Part shown: positions 23,299 to 34,442 of the stretch, piece after piece
Layout: each line of letters opens with the position of its first letter
How positions within the stretch are numbered: position 1 is the first letter of the stretch
Source: Volutella citrinella
Taxonomy: Eukaryota > Ascomycota > Sordariomycetes > Hypocreales > Nectriaceae
Assembly (NCBI GenBank): GCA_034401135.1
Contig: JAWZSP010000003.1
Location: 4,898,001 to 4,962,000, forward strand
DNA length: 64,000 nt
Direction: 5' to 3'
Made by a program: the position numbers and the translations under genes
The notes under the pieces: generated by a model
Seen by the model: only the letters and a program-made list of their open reading frames with translations
Told to the model about the DNA's origin: nothing
Database searches by the model: none

Positions 23299-24849
23299 TG
23301 CCGGGATGGCGGACAGTGGGCACGGTAGTGGGTAGTAGTAAAGAACGGGTAAATGCTGGTAGGCAGGCTGGCAGTTGATGAACACTCAAATCACAACGGG
23401 CAAGCAACGCCGGTCAAGATAAAGGGGCGGTGGGCTGACATAATATACAGAACCAGTCCTGTCGAGATGGCGTGCAAGGATCTTGAAACCGTCTCATGCA
23501 GAGCTTCAGCTACAGTGCCGTGGCCTGACCTTTGGGGCTTGGGCGTTAAGGGCGTCACATGTTGGCGCGTTGTCGGAGTTCCATTCCATCCTGATGACGG
23601 GAAGGATGAGATGCTGTATCCCCTAAGAATTAGTGGCCGTGGAGAGTTGTAGCACTCGTGTTCCTCTGGGTCCACTGTAAATCCCTCTGTGCTCAGGCGT
23701 CATCTCCGACTCCGATTCCGTATGGACACGATTAATTGTTCCAGCCTCCGATGGCTTCTCCTGCCCATAAAAGTAACTATCTCAACCAGCAACAGTTCAA
23801 TGGTCTGCCGAGTTGGGTAAGTCTGCCAACCACCAATGCCGAGGCGTGGCCATTTCGGTAGGCCGCTCGGGACGCAAATCACCTGACAACGCAGCCGAGC
23901 GGCGTCCCAACACCGCGGAATATTCGTCTCAATTGAATGACCAATAATAAACCTGGGACAAAATACACCATGTAGCCGGGACTGGGACATCCCATACAAT
24001 TGAGCTGTTCCTGCAGGTCTTTCTTCAATGGCAGCTGTTCCCAACAAATGTCGGCCAACTGTCCACAATCAGACATCTTCACCGATCGAGTAGGGCCTGC
24101 CAAGGCGCGGCACCCTCCGCCCTAGTGGCCAAGCAAATCCTTACCGCTTGTCAGAATGTGCGGCCATGTCAGCGCACGTGTGGTGGCTGACCGACTGTCG
24201 GCTGCTTGTGACAGGAACAATGCGGTGAGCCGGGCAGTTGAAGAATGGACTACCTACCCTGCACCTGGAGGAGACGGACTATCGGCCGACGCAATTGGCT
24301 GCACGAATGGCCTGGCTGCGATGTCGGAAAATTGCCTATTTCGGCATGGGCAGGCGGTTCCAGCGTGTAGCGCTGCGACATGGCATCTCCCTTCTCTTCT
24401 GGAACAGTGGCTTACCAGATCACAGTATGCAAACACAAAGGGGCGCAAATCACTTTGTCAGTATCGGATTCAATTTTGGCATCACTCTAGTTCCAGTACT
24501 CCCGACCGTGATTGTCACTTCCTCGTTGGAGGATACACCAGTTGAGGCAGCGCCCTGGGACGGGAAGGACCGGCAAGAGAGGAGGCTTGATAATTCTTCT
24601 GTCCTGGAAATACATAGAAAAACTTGCGTCATATTTGTTTATGGAAATCCAACCTAACATCCTGCATAAACTAGTATGCTCATGATGTGATACCCTCCAG
24701 GGCTCTCCCTCCTTGGTGTGGTTTTGTAATAATTGAACCACACTTAACTCCATCGCAGCACCGAAATACAAAGAAAATGACAGCACATGATAGGCTTTCA
24801 ACTAAGAGCCGCAACAGGAACAAACACTTGTCTGTTCAACAGCACCCAA
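23299..24849. other. Intergenic region, no supported gene
   Basis: This contains the acetyl-CoA synthetase promoter and the 3' side of the glycosyltransferase gene. The open frames are short and overlapping, and none shows a domain. Confidence 0.5.
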
Positions 24850-26289
24850 TCAGATCCACGCTGGATGCTCAGTATGCTGGCGGCTGTCAGGGGAGCTGGC
24901 GGCCTCGATGAACTGAAAGCGAGTATCAAGCTCAATCTGTTCACCCTCACCGTCGTCCCGAGCAACCTGCTCAAGGTTCCTGCCCGACCAGGCGCAGTCC
25001 CAGAACGTCAACAGCGCCCAGAGCTTGATGAAGCTGTGGACGTACCCAAAGGCCACTTGGCAGACAATGAGCGGAAAGTCGGACGGGTGCCGGAGGAAGT
25101 GGTCGACGAGCTTGACCGTCTTGGTCCAGAACATCCACAAGATCAGGAGAACGATTTCGGTGGCTCTGGTGCCCTTTGCCTTTGCTACTGTGAAGATGAG
25201 CATGGCGTCCCACACAATGGCAAAGTTGACAAGGGCCGCCCAGTATACCATGAAGGCGCTCCAGGGGTGTCGTAGGTAAAACCTCCCGTTCTGTAGCATG
25301 GCTGGGTTGCTCCGGAACGTGGTCCTCGCCCACCTGATCAGCTGGCCTCGGAACTTGGGCCACTCGCCCAGCGTCGTCTCCACGACGGCCTCCTCGGTGT
25401 CCTGGAACCGGATGCAGTAGTGGCCAGCCGTCTTGAACGTCTCCCTAGTCAGAAAGTTGTCGTCATCCGGGAGGAGCCCGCGATCGCCACCCGGGAGCCC
25501 AAAGAAGAATTTTTCGTTGCAGAACCTGTCGAGGAGGTCGGCGTTGCTCAGGATGCTGGTGCGGTAGGCGGCGGTGCGGCCCGAGACGACGAAGACGCCG
25601 CCGTCGATGGCGTTGGATGTCCGGAGCTCCCAGTTGTGGCGCTCCAGGTAGTTGCAGGCGATGAAGTTGACGACAGATGGCCAGGTCCGGCTTCCGGGCG
25701 TGGTACGGCGGACACGCTTCCTCGTGGCCACGGCACCTACTTTCGGGTCTCCAAAAGGGGCTAGGAGTGATGGAATGAAGTTCCTGCTCGGCCAGAAGAC
25801 GTGGTCATCTGCGAGTACGGTAATGTCAGTTTGGATCTGCGATACAGCATGAGCAACCTGGTGGCGCTTGCTCGGCTCCGAGATAGCCGACAGCCCAACT
25901 CGAGAATGCATCCCCTCAGAGCAGACGCTCTGGAGAACTTTCTCGCACTCGGAACGCAAGTCGGATCCCACAGTAACCACAAGAAGTGCGTGAGGCGTGT
26001 TGGCTAGAATGCTGGCCACGCACTCTCGAAAGGACGGGCCAGTGGGGTCGATAGTCGGAAGAATGACTGTGACATCGCGGCGAGTAAAGGCCGGGTCTGC
26101 GGCGATGGGAGTGGGTCGATAGAGCCATGAAGCTAAGACGTGATTGATCAGCCGAAGGTAGCGTGCCACGAAGAGTGTAACAAAGACTTTGGTCCACAAG
26201 TCTTTGATAGACAGCCAACAGACGATAAGCACGCCGAGGAACACGGCATTCAGCAAAGTATAGGAAATCAGTCGGCCGTAGGATGCCAT
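24850..26289 (-). CDS. Membrane type-2 glycosyltransferase (GT2, hyaluronan/chitin-synthase-like fold)
   Basis: Processive-type family-2 glycosyltransferase in the membrane, single exon, 479 aa from the ATG at 26289 (an upstream ATG at 26349 would add 20 residues). N-terminal hydrophobic segments lie at about 8-26 and 35-55. The catalytic domain shows VTVILPT (73-79), LADDH (159-163, the DxD-type metal site), GVFVVSGRTAAYR (231-243), PDDDNF (274-279) and QLIRW (316-320), the Q/RxxRW motif of processive synthases. Hydrophobic segments after about 340 make the C-terminal membrane part. It is shorter than true chitin synthases (over 800 aa). From knowledge of the group, a single-copy fungal GT2 of this size is needed for hyphal growth on solid surfaces in Zymoseptoria and Fusarium; orthology here is likely but unproven. 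Product polysaccharide unknown. Confidence 0.85.
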   Translation of the reverse strand: MASYGRLISYTLLNAVFLGVLIVCWLSIKDLWTKVFVTLFVARYLRLINHVLASWLYRPTPIAADPAFTRRDVTVILPTIDPTGPSFRECVASILANTPHALLVVTVGSDLRSECEKVLQSVCSEGMHSRVGLSAISEPSKRHQVAHAVSQIQTDITVLADDHVFWPSRNFIPSLLAPFGDPKVGAVATRKRVRRTTPGSRTWPSVVNFIACNYLERHNWELRTSNAIDGGVFVVSGRTAAYRTSILSNADLLDRFCNEKFFFGLPGGDRGLLPDDDNFLTRETFKTAGHYCIRFQDTEEAVVETTLGEWPKFRGQLIRWARTTFRSNPAMLQNGRFYLRHPWSAFMVYWAALVNFAIVWDAMLIFTVAKAKGTRATEIVLLILWMFWTKTVKLVDHFLRHPSDFPLIVCQVAFGYVHSFIKLWALLTFWDCAWSGRNLEQVARDDGEGEQIELDTRFQFIEAASSPDSRQHTEHPAWI

Positions 26290-29200
26290 GATTGCGATAA
26301 CTTGGCGATCGTGGGATAAATATGTGATGAAATGGAAGGCCAAGTTCATGATTTTTGGATTTCAGAATCATTTTATTACTCTGCCAAGCTTGAAGCTTGA
26401 CTGTTCAGTGGTTTGGTTGATTTGCCTAACATCAGTGTTCCTCAATGCCCTTTGTTCACTGCCTTGTTCATTCCGGTCGAGCCAACTAAGCAGGCAACAT
26501 GAATAAAGGGGAGGAACTAGGAGCAGAGGCTAGGCTTGTGCCAGTTTTATAACAGGACTCAAAAGAAAACAACAATGGGATTTGAGGAGCTGCATCGTCC
26601 ACCCGCCTGAGGACACTCCTTGAACACTATACCTACGGTGTTGATTTCCAAGAGCTTGTCCGATTCAAGAGAATGTGAAGACAGCAGCAGCGAGAATAAC
26701 CAAGCTCAAAGAACCTAGTGTGACTGAACACGGCTGTGAATAAGACTGCTGGTTCGTGACTGTCTTGGCATCTCGGGTCTGTCGGTGCAATGAGGCCACA
26801 CCATCATTTGTTTTGATTGAATGGTACTGTACAGTACAGTAGAGGACCCGGCCTTAGGGTTAGAAACATGCATAGGGAAAAACTTTGCTGTGCAGAGCAC
26901 CCTGATTCATTGCGTGGCCGAGACATTTCGGGGCCAGCTGGGAACCTCCGAGTAGATGACGAATGGGCTGGATGTCGGATGCAGCGCTGAAATGCATTGC
27001 TACAACTATCCCTCTCTTCTATTGGGCTGCATATTCACGTGATGCATCCGGCTGCTGATTTACAAGCTGGGCTGCATCACCTTGGGGGCCAGACACTTCA
27101 TGCACAATGGGGGTGCATTAGGCCATGGCTTTCCGGGACGCGTCACTCATTGTAATTTGCCAACATGCGTGACGACGTGGTGTTCAGCACTGATCCGTTT
27201 GGCTGGTTTCCCGTTCGGTCGTGCTGCACGACAGCGTCACAGCGACACTTTTGACAGCAGCGAGGCTGAGCTGCACTGCAAAGGCGGGTGCCCAGACCAT
27301 CAGCTTGTCGATCCTTCGCGGGGAAGGTAAACGATAACGTAAGACCTAAGCTGTTATGCTGAAGCTTGAATATGCCTCATTGTGGCCCGAGACCAGGTCA
27401 ATACATTGAGAGAGGCCTCGGTGCCCGGCCGTGTGGCCGTACCGCAATGTCTACGATCGACGGGATACTATAGTACTACTAGGCTGGGTGAGATGGAAAG
27501 TCACACCAACGGGTCTGTGATACCAGGCAGAGAGTACATGTAAAGTTAGCGGATAAGAATAGCAGCGCTTGGTACGGTGGGAGCCATCCATACACTCCGA
27601 AAACTCCTGGTGCGATGAAAGTCAGCTACTAGGGTGGTGACGATGGGATACCGGCAGGACTGAGCAGGCGGAGGGGGCCCCGATGGAGGCCGAGGCGTAC
27701 CAGCGGGTTGGATGGCGGCTGAGACGGGATGACAGGCCGACTACCACCGGCCCCGCCCGGCACTGGCCCGCTTTGACGTTGACGTGATGGTCTTGACAGT
27801 AGGGCTACCATTCTGCCGTGGGATGTGATGCACATGCACGTAGCCCGCTTACGATGGCGCAGCAGAGCGTCACTCGGTCAAGGCCTGAGCTGGTCGAGGT
27901 CGGAGCAGCAAAGACACGGGATGGATGACGATATGGACCGAGGCGTCCAGTCGGTCATTCAGTATGGTGAGAGCCTTAGTGCTCTGGAGGGCGCATGGCT
28001 TGGGTGGCTGTTTTTAGAATGGACGCCTCTAGTTGTCTCTTACGGCATCCCGAGGACGCGATATAACGACTGGCTGGCTAGCACCAGTGTGGTGTGGTGC
28101 CGGGCGAGGGTGAGTGTATTCCTGGGTATTGGTGGTGGCGCAGCGCAGCCTATTCCCTCCCCGCAGCGCAGCCCCCCATCCCCAGAGCGAAGTGCGGGCT
28201 GCTACAAGAGTCGCCAACCACTGCAGCCGGCCAGAGCCGAACCAGAAGCCCTAGCAGCAGTAAGGTTAGGCTCAGTATTATCCCGTCCTGCAGTTGACAG
28301 CAGGTCACACCGTCGCTGTCGGCTGATGCATGGACCTCCTCTGTACCGTGCCAGCGCCGTGTGCCCAAAGCCCGTTGCTGGCCACTGTTGTCAGTCAGCA
28401 TCCCCGCTCAGCTGCATGACGGACGGGACAACTGTTTGCACCGGGCAGGCGGGCGATGTCTAGACGCAGTGAGGCTCAAAAAAACCGGTTTCTTTTGCTC
28501 ATGATCGTCACCCAGGCCGAGTGCCTCGAGCGCTCAAGTCTGTCTGCCGATGCAGGCAAGTATGAGTTGGCATATGACCGGGATTCTCACCCGCGCATGG
28601 TGGTGGCCGCCAGGTGCGCCACCCCGAAATAGACAGCCTGTTCTTCCATCATCCCGTGCCAGTCCTAGATACGAGATCTCGCACGTTGTTTCCGGTCCGG
28701 CTGACCACCCATCAATGTTCGTGATCGCTGCAGCCGTGGCACAAGCCTCAGCTTTTGGCGCCGTTGGGCCACCATCTGCTGCGGTGCTCTGGTGGCACAA
28801 GTCGAGCCATCATGGAACTGAGTTAGCAGGACTGAGTTAGACCAGTCGGCTTGTGCTAGCGCTAGCTACTCGGGAGGGAAATGGAAGCTTCCGCGTGCTC
28901 GGCTCCTGTGCTGTAGATCATTTATCCGACACGCATAGAGTGAGGAGATGGACCAGCTGAAGCAGCTGAAGCAAACAACTGCACATGCAATAACCCTCTA
29001 GCTGTTGCTCCTCCTACTCTATTCATCCATCCATGCATGATCCATGTCTCTCAACCACGTCTGTGCGTGCAGGCTTCGGTATAAGCCGGGTCCCCGCAGA
29101 GTTGCCCGATATGGCAACGTGCTCTCCGCCTCATCTGCACTTTCACCAGCCCTAAGCCCACGCTACTCCGCTGGAGGTTGCCGGCTCATGGCGCTGCTGA

Positions 29201-29592
29201 CCACCACTATCCCGCAATCAAGGACTATCGCAAGCCCAAGTGAGACAAGGCTGTGAGGCCTGCAGTCCGGCTCCCGTCGTGGGCTGTGCTGCCCCGGGTG
29301 GAGGCTCTGGCGAGGCGAAATCATGGACGATATTCTTGGAACATCACAACAATGCTCTCACACCAGATAGCGTCTGCAAGTTGAGGACATGGTTTTGAAA
29401 TATTTAAGGAAGTTGGATCCCAGCATCAATCGAGTCTTTTTTCATCATCCTCATCCTCATACTCACTCATCCTCACATCCTCAATACTACACCGAGCAAC
29501 AGCTCAACTTCATCACAACACCAACGCTCCTCCACTCTGATAAATAAACCACCTCTTTATTCTTCCACCTAAACCCTCCAATCTCCTCCAGA
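26290..29592. other. 3.3-kb region without a supported gene
   Basis: The frames here are short or overlap antisense, including a 212-codon frame at 27825-28463, and none has family motifs or an intron pattern. A 12-bp palindrome GCTAGCGCTAGC lies at 28855-28866. The last 200 bases are the promoter and leader of the repeat-protein gene, with a TATA-like ATATTTAAGG near 29400 and long CT-rich tracts. The unusual length suggests a large promoter or a non-coding transcript, but nothing proves this. Confidence 0.5.
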
Positions 29593-30258
29593 ATGCGTTA
29601 CTCCTTTGCTATTCTGGCCATTGCCGCCACCGCGCTGGCCTTGCCCACTGCCAACCCTGCAGATGACGGCAAGTGGTATCCCGGCAAGTACGAGGGCGGA
29701 AAGACCGGATACGATGATGGCAAGTGGTACCCTGGCAAGTACCCCAAGCGCGATGAGGAGAGCCAAGATGTCAAGCGCGCCGACGACGGCAGTTGGCGCC
29801 CCGGGAAGTACGAGGGTAAAGGCACCAAGTACGATGACGGAAAGTGGGCCCCCAACAAGTACGAGGGTAAAGGCACCGATTATGATGACGGAAAGTGGTA
29901 TGAAGGCAAGTACCCCAAGCGCGACGTCGAGGAGAAGCGCGCCGACGATGGCAAGTGGTACCCGGGCAAGTACGAGGGTAAAGGCACCAAGTACGACGAT
30001 GGAAAGTGGGCTCCCAACAAGTACGAGGGCGGAAAGACTGATTACGATGACGGCAAGTGGTATGAGGGCAAGTACCCCAAGCGTGAGGAGGAGAAGCAAG
30101 AAGTCAAGCGCGCGGATGACGGCAAGTGGTACCCGGGCAAGTACGAGGGAGGCACCACTGGCAAGGACGACGGCAAGTGGTACCCTGGAAAGTACGAGGG
30201 TGGAAAGACTGGCAAGGATGACGGAAAGTGGTACCCTGGCAAGTACGACAAGAACTAA
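29593..30258 (+). CDS. Secreted KEX2-processed repeat protein, candidate peptide precursor
   Basis: Single-exon protein of 221 aa with a signal peptide (MRYSFAILAIAATALA). The rest is 11 units of pattern DDG[KS]W[YRA][PE][GN]KY, mostly spaced by EGGKTGY- or EGKGTKY-like linkers. The units form four cassettes (2, 3, 3 and 3 units), each starting ADDG. The first three cassettes end in PKR, and each is followed by a short acidic spacer ending in KR (DEESQDVKR, DVEEKR, EEEKQEVKR). Lys-Arg is the KEX2 cleavage site, so secretion would release three Trp/Tyr/Lys-rich peptides of about 31-46 aa and a C-terminal one ending KYDKN. This is the layout of fungal KEX2-processed repeat proteins, which include alpha-pheromones, repellents and ribosomal peptide (dikaritin) precursors. 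There are no cysteines. I cannot name a family. No DUF3328 gene is visible nearby. A structural surface-protein role is the alternative. Confidence 0.8.
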   Translation: MRYSFAILAIAATALALPTANPADDGKWYPGKYEGGKTGYDDGKWYPGKYPKRDEESQDVKRADDGSWRPGKYEGKGTKYDDGKWAPNKYEGKGTDYDDGKWYEGKYPKRDVEEKRADDGKWYPGKYEGKGTKYDDGKWAPNKYEGGKTDYDDGKWYEGKYPKREEEKQEVKRADDGKWYPGKYEGGTTGKDDGKWYPGKYEGGKTGKDDGKWYPGKYDKN

Positions 30259-30936
30259 ACTTTTGATATTAAGCGCTGGGATATACATGCATACAAGGAC
30301 AAATTGGGCAATTGGGGTTTCAACGGTTACTGGGTTTGCTGCGGATGGGACTTTAGCCTTTTTTCACTTATAATACCCTCCTTTATAGATCAGCTTAGCA
30401 TGTCAACTTTTAATTTTGGCTTACAACATCTGGCTGCATTTCGGTGATCATTTCCAACTTGGCCTGGCGGCAGTCGCTTTTAGGATTGGCCTGGGTTGAA
30501 GCACAAGGATGACACGAAAGGCCTTGGTTGATGTTGCGAATCATCGACGAGCGTATGAACTAGACGTAGTGGCGACAGCATTTCTCCTCCTCTAAATCAA
30601 TGATGTTCGTCATATTGTTCGCATTTCTACTGCAACGGATCTGTGAAACACCGTCATTCATCCGACTCCAGTGCCGGATTAGGCCCCACAAAACCATTTC
30701 AACGCGGGGAAGGCCGTGGCGGATTATAATCCGTCACCTCTGGATTTTGGCCTCCGCAAATCTGACTCGGCTCCCAGACCGAACGGAACCCGACAGCTGC
30801 GCTTAAAACGACGGGGATGATTCGCCGCGGCCTTCTCAGTATCATCAATCACTCATATGAAAAGCACACGGCTGGCTAGACTCTGAGCAAGGAACAATCA
30901 CATCACACCCTAGCACCTAAACCCATCTCCATCACC
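30259..30936. other. Intergenic region with aldo-keto reductase promoter
   Basis: No gene is seen. It holds the 3' end of the repeat-protein gene and the aldo-keto reductase promoter, with the palindrome at 30720-30733 about 200 nt before the ATG. Confidence 0.55.
30719..30736. promoter_or_regulatory. Palindromic operator candidate, copy 1
   Basis: GCGGATTATAATCCGTCA contains the perfect 14-bp palindrome CGGATTATAATCCG with outward CGG/CCG edges, typical of dimeric Zn2Cys6 proteins. The same 18 bases occur at 37162-37179. Confidence 0.7.
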
Positions 30937-31965
30937 ATGGTTCTTCCCACACACTTCACCCTCAACACCGGGGCCAAGATCCCTGCCGTTGGCTTCGGCA
31001 CTTGGCAAGCGCCCCCAGGCCAGGTCGAAAAGGCCGTCGAGATTGCGCTGAAGAGCGGCTACCGGCATATTGACTGCGCCGCCATCTACAGGAACGAGGT
31101 CGAGGTGGGCGACGGCATCAAAAAGAGCGGCGTTGCGCGGTCAGACATCTTCATCACTGGCAAGCTGTGGAACACCAAGCACGCGCCCGAGGACGTCGAG
31201 AAGGGACTCGACAAGTCGCTCAAGGACCTCGGCACCGACTACTTGGACCTCTTCCTCATGCACTGGCCTGTGTAAGCATCTCTGCTTTCCCCCATGACAG
31301 ACAAATGACGACTAATACACCCCTCTAGGGCCTTCAAGTCGGGTGATAACTGGTTCCCCATTGACAAGGATGGTGTGTTTGAGCTCGCGGACATTGACCC
31401 CGCGGAGACGTACAAGGCCATGGAGAAGCTACTAAGCACGGGCAAGGTGCGCGCCATCGGCGTGTCCAACTTCACCATCGACCGTCTAGAGCAGCTCCTC
31501 GCCAAGACAAGCGTCGTGCCCGCCGTCAACCAGATCGAGGCCCACCCGTACCTCCAGCAGCCCAAGCTCTTCGACTACTGCCGGTCCAAGGGCATCCAGC
31601 TCGAGGCCTACTCGCCGCTCGGCAACAACCAGACGGGCGAGGCCCGCACCGTCGACGACCCGCTCGTGGCCGAGCTCGCCGGCCAGCTGGGCCTCGACAT
31701 TGGCCAGGTCTGCTACTCGTGGGGCGTCCAGCGCGGCTCCGTCGTCCTGCCCAAGAGCGTGACGCCGAGCCGCATCGAGTCCAACCGCCAGGTGGCGGAG
31801 CTGCCCGCCGACGCCTTCGCCCGGCTCAACGGCCTCGAGCGCAACAAGCGCTACAACTGGCAGACGCGGTGGGGCTTCGACATCTTCCAGGAGCTGGGTG
31901 AGGAGGGGGTCAAGCGCGTGGCGAGGGAGACTGGGCCGGAGAATTTGCAAAAGTTTGGCCAGTGA
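30937..31965 (+). CDS. Aldo-keto reductase, glycerol dehydrogenase / galacturonate reductase-like
   Basis: NAD(P)H-dependent carbonyl reductase of the AKR superfamily, cytosolic. Two exons, 30937-31271 and 31329-31965, give 323 aa. The catalytic tetrad is complete: D46, Y51, K76 and H109 (in DCAAIY, TGKLWN, LMHWPV). GFGTWQ near the start and the coenzyme-phosphate site [12 protein letters not shown] near residue 265 point to NADPH. The C-terminal [13 protein letters not shown] resembles fungal glycerol dehydrogenases and D-galacturonate reductases, both of which act in sugar or sugar-acid breakdown. Which one cannot be decided by eye. The promoter carries an operator-like palindrome shared with the MFS carrier and fusion gene 6 kb away. 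It is convergent with the neighbouring Zn2Cys6 gene (115 bp gap). Confidence 0.85.
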
Positions 31966-32080
31966 AAGGGGCGTGCGATTGGTTCTTCGATGGCTTGAAT
32001 TTGTACAATGGGATATTTTACACATATATGCACGCTATAAAATAGAGGTCGTATAGAGGTATCGATTCTACTGGCGCTGC

Positions 32081-34442
32081 TTAGCCGACGCCGGGCCAAA
32101 GCAAGCCTTCGTCAATGTCCATCTGTGACCAGAATGCCTGGCAAAGAGTGATTAGTGAAATGACGCGTACAATAGTCAGGGGTTTGGATGTAAACTTACA
32201 GATGAGTCGAGCTCAAGCCAGTCGGTCATCTGCCACTGGTCGAGAATATAGGGATCAAAGAACATGCTCGAATCTGTCCCGTCTGTGCCGTGAAGCAGCT
32301 GTGTCATGTCCCCTGTCGCAGCCAACGCATCCTGGTCCAGATCCCCTGCCGGAAGCTCTGAGGAAACAGCTCCAGCCGTCTCAGCTGGCTCCGTCGTCGG
32401 GTTGGCCGCCCGCGGGGGCTGGGTCGTGGCGGCTTTCCGAAACTCCTCGAGAATGACGGCATACCGGCGACTCGGCGAGTTGGACGCCGTCGCATGGGCC
32501 AGGTGCGTCTGGCACTTGCTGGCCAGGTCCATGAGCCGAGCGCGGTTCTGCTGCAGCTCGGCGTGTCCTCCCCTGCGGCGCTGCTGGATCTCCCAGACGT
32601 AGACGGTGCAGAGGGCGCAGAAGCAGACGTAGTGCGTCCACCAGAAGGCGTGGAAGATGGGGCCCTCCTGGGCGAGGCGGTCCACCGTCTCGAGCACCGT
32701 CTTGGCGGCCCCGATGCAGTCGGCTACTTGCGATTCGCAGCTGATGCTGGAGTTGTCGAGGATGAAGAGCCGGTTGGCGTGCATGATGGCGTGGGAGTGG
32801 GCTAGCTTGAGCACCGTGGCCTGTCGCCGGTAGCTGGTGATGAGCATGGAGGGTCGGATGGACCCGAGGTGGAGGGGTAGGCTACGGTGCCACTCTTGGA
32901 TGAGCTGGTTGTGTTTGTGCGCGGCGGCCACGCGGTCAGAACTCGATATGGGCCGCAAAGTGTATACCTCGCGTGATGTTGAGCCGATAATCTGCGCAAT
33001 CCTATAAGGCGAGTAGGTTAGTCCGTGCTTGGTCGTCTAGCGACAGTGACTGAGAGTATCACGTACTGGGAATGAAAGATGAGAGCATCGATGTTGCAGT
33101 CGTCTGGACTATCGGCCACATAGTCTGGCCCTGCACTCGTCATGTCCTCATCATTGACGCGATCAGGATAATCCTGGTCGATATCCTCGTCGTGGAAGTG
33201 GCGCGGGCGGCCAAACACGACGCCCAAATAATTGTCAAGCACGTATGCTGTCCAAAAGGTGCGCAAGCTGCACTGGGCCTGGATGTAGTCTGGCTTGGAG
33301 ATGCGATGTCTCTTTGAGCTGGCACGCCGGTGGAGGCCAAGCGCCGAAATGAGCTGCAGCGCATGCCCAAAGGTGTACCAGCCCTTGTTGAACCGGGACG
33401 AAGAGAGGAGATACAGTACCTGGACTAGCAGAGCCTGAGCCGACTCCAGCTTGGGGTAGCCGGTCTGAGCATCCGACAGCCGAACGGCCGCTGTGAAGAA
33501 CTCATCGCTCAGCCGCAGGGCATTGACCTCGTCGTCTGCCGATAGGAAGCCCTTGGACTTTTCGCGGTGCAGCGCGGCAACGGCAATGGCAACCAGGACG
33601 ATGGATGTCCTCGCCCGCCCTATGCCTTGCCAGATGGGCTGCAATGCCTGCTGGTTGCTCTCCATGGTAGCCAGCCAGCTCTCGACTGAGGGCCGGTGGA
33701 GGATGCGATACGTCGCGATGCAGACGTCAAAGTAGAGGGCAATGAGGCGGCGACTCTCTGCCGGGTCGGGCAGCTCAATCGGCTTGTCGACGTCACTCTC
33801 GTGCAGCGGTCTGTCGCCGGCCATGGTGATGGACTGGTTCTCAGCGGCCGGCTTAGCCACGTCGGGCAGGCCGTTTGTGTTCTCAGCCGACAGACGCTTC
33901 CACGCGCGATGCAGAAAGGTAAGGCCAGACGTCGGATCAAAGACCTGCCCCTGGATCTCGGCCATGCCCAGCTCTGGCGATCCGCGAGACGGTCCGCCGC
34001 TCTCGTGTGGACGTGGGAACTGGTTGGGGTGGCCTTGGCGGACATGGCCAGCCTCACAGGGCGAAAGGGGCACCTCTATGCTGGCCGCGAAGCCACCAGC
34101 GTGATGAGAGGGATTAGGAGCCATGGCGAGTCCTCCGCGCTGTGCCCCAGCCGAGAGCGGCGGCGTCGGGGGTCGGCCACGGGTGTAGCTGGCATAGTAG
34201 ACGCACTCGCGGCCCTTGGCGACGCATTTCGAGCAGGGCTGGTCACCACTGCACTTGGCCTTGCGGACCTTGCAGAAGTCACAAGCCCGGCTTACCTTGC
34301 GCGCCTTGGCCGCCTTGGGGGATGACGAGTGGTGCGAGGCAGAGCCATCCGCGGGCGACAGCGACGTCGTGAGGCTGCGCTTCCTCTGGGCTGCTACTGC
34401 GGCGGCGGCGGCTGGACCCGGGGATGGAGCCGGGTTGCTCAT
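32081..34442 (-). CDS. Zn(II)2Cys6 transcription factor, probable local regulator
   Basis: Nuclear regulator of 744 aa. On the minus strand I join 34442-33067, 33001-32200 and 32137-32081. The zinc cluster has C54, C57, C64, C70, C73 and C80 (CX2CX6CX5CX2CX6C) with basic residues before it. A Ser/Pro/Ala-rich N-terminal tail comes first. The fungal_trans middle region is about 220-480, with YFDVCIATYRILHRPSVE and SLRTFWTAYVLDNYLG. The last exon is only 57 nt (AFWSQMDIDEGLLWPGVG) and its acidic, aromatic character fits an activation tail. It lies between the aldo-keto reductase and the MFS carrier, whose promoters share a perfect CGG-edged palindrome, so it is the natural candidate to bind that site. 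That link is inferred. Confidence 0.85.

Noticed and set aside
27825..28463. 212-codon open frame in the large gene-free interval
   Set aside because: Composition is Arg/Ser/Pro-rich as expected from GC-rich non-coding DNA; no motif, no intron support, and antisense frames are equally open.
29569..30288. 239-codon open frame antisense to the repeat protein, rich in Leu/Val/Ala
   Set aside because: It mirrors the repeat units on the other strand; the repeats keep both strands open. The plus strand has signal peptide, KR sites and a good start.
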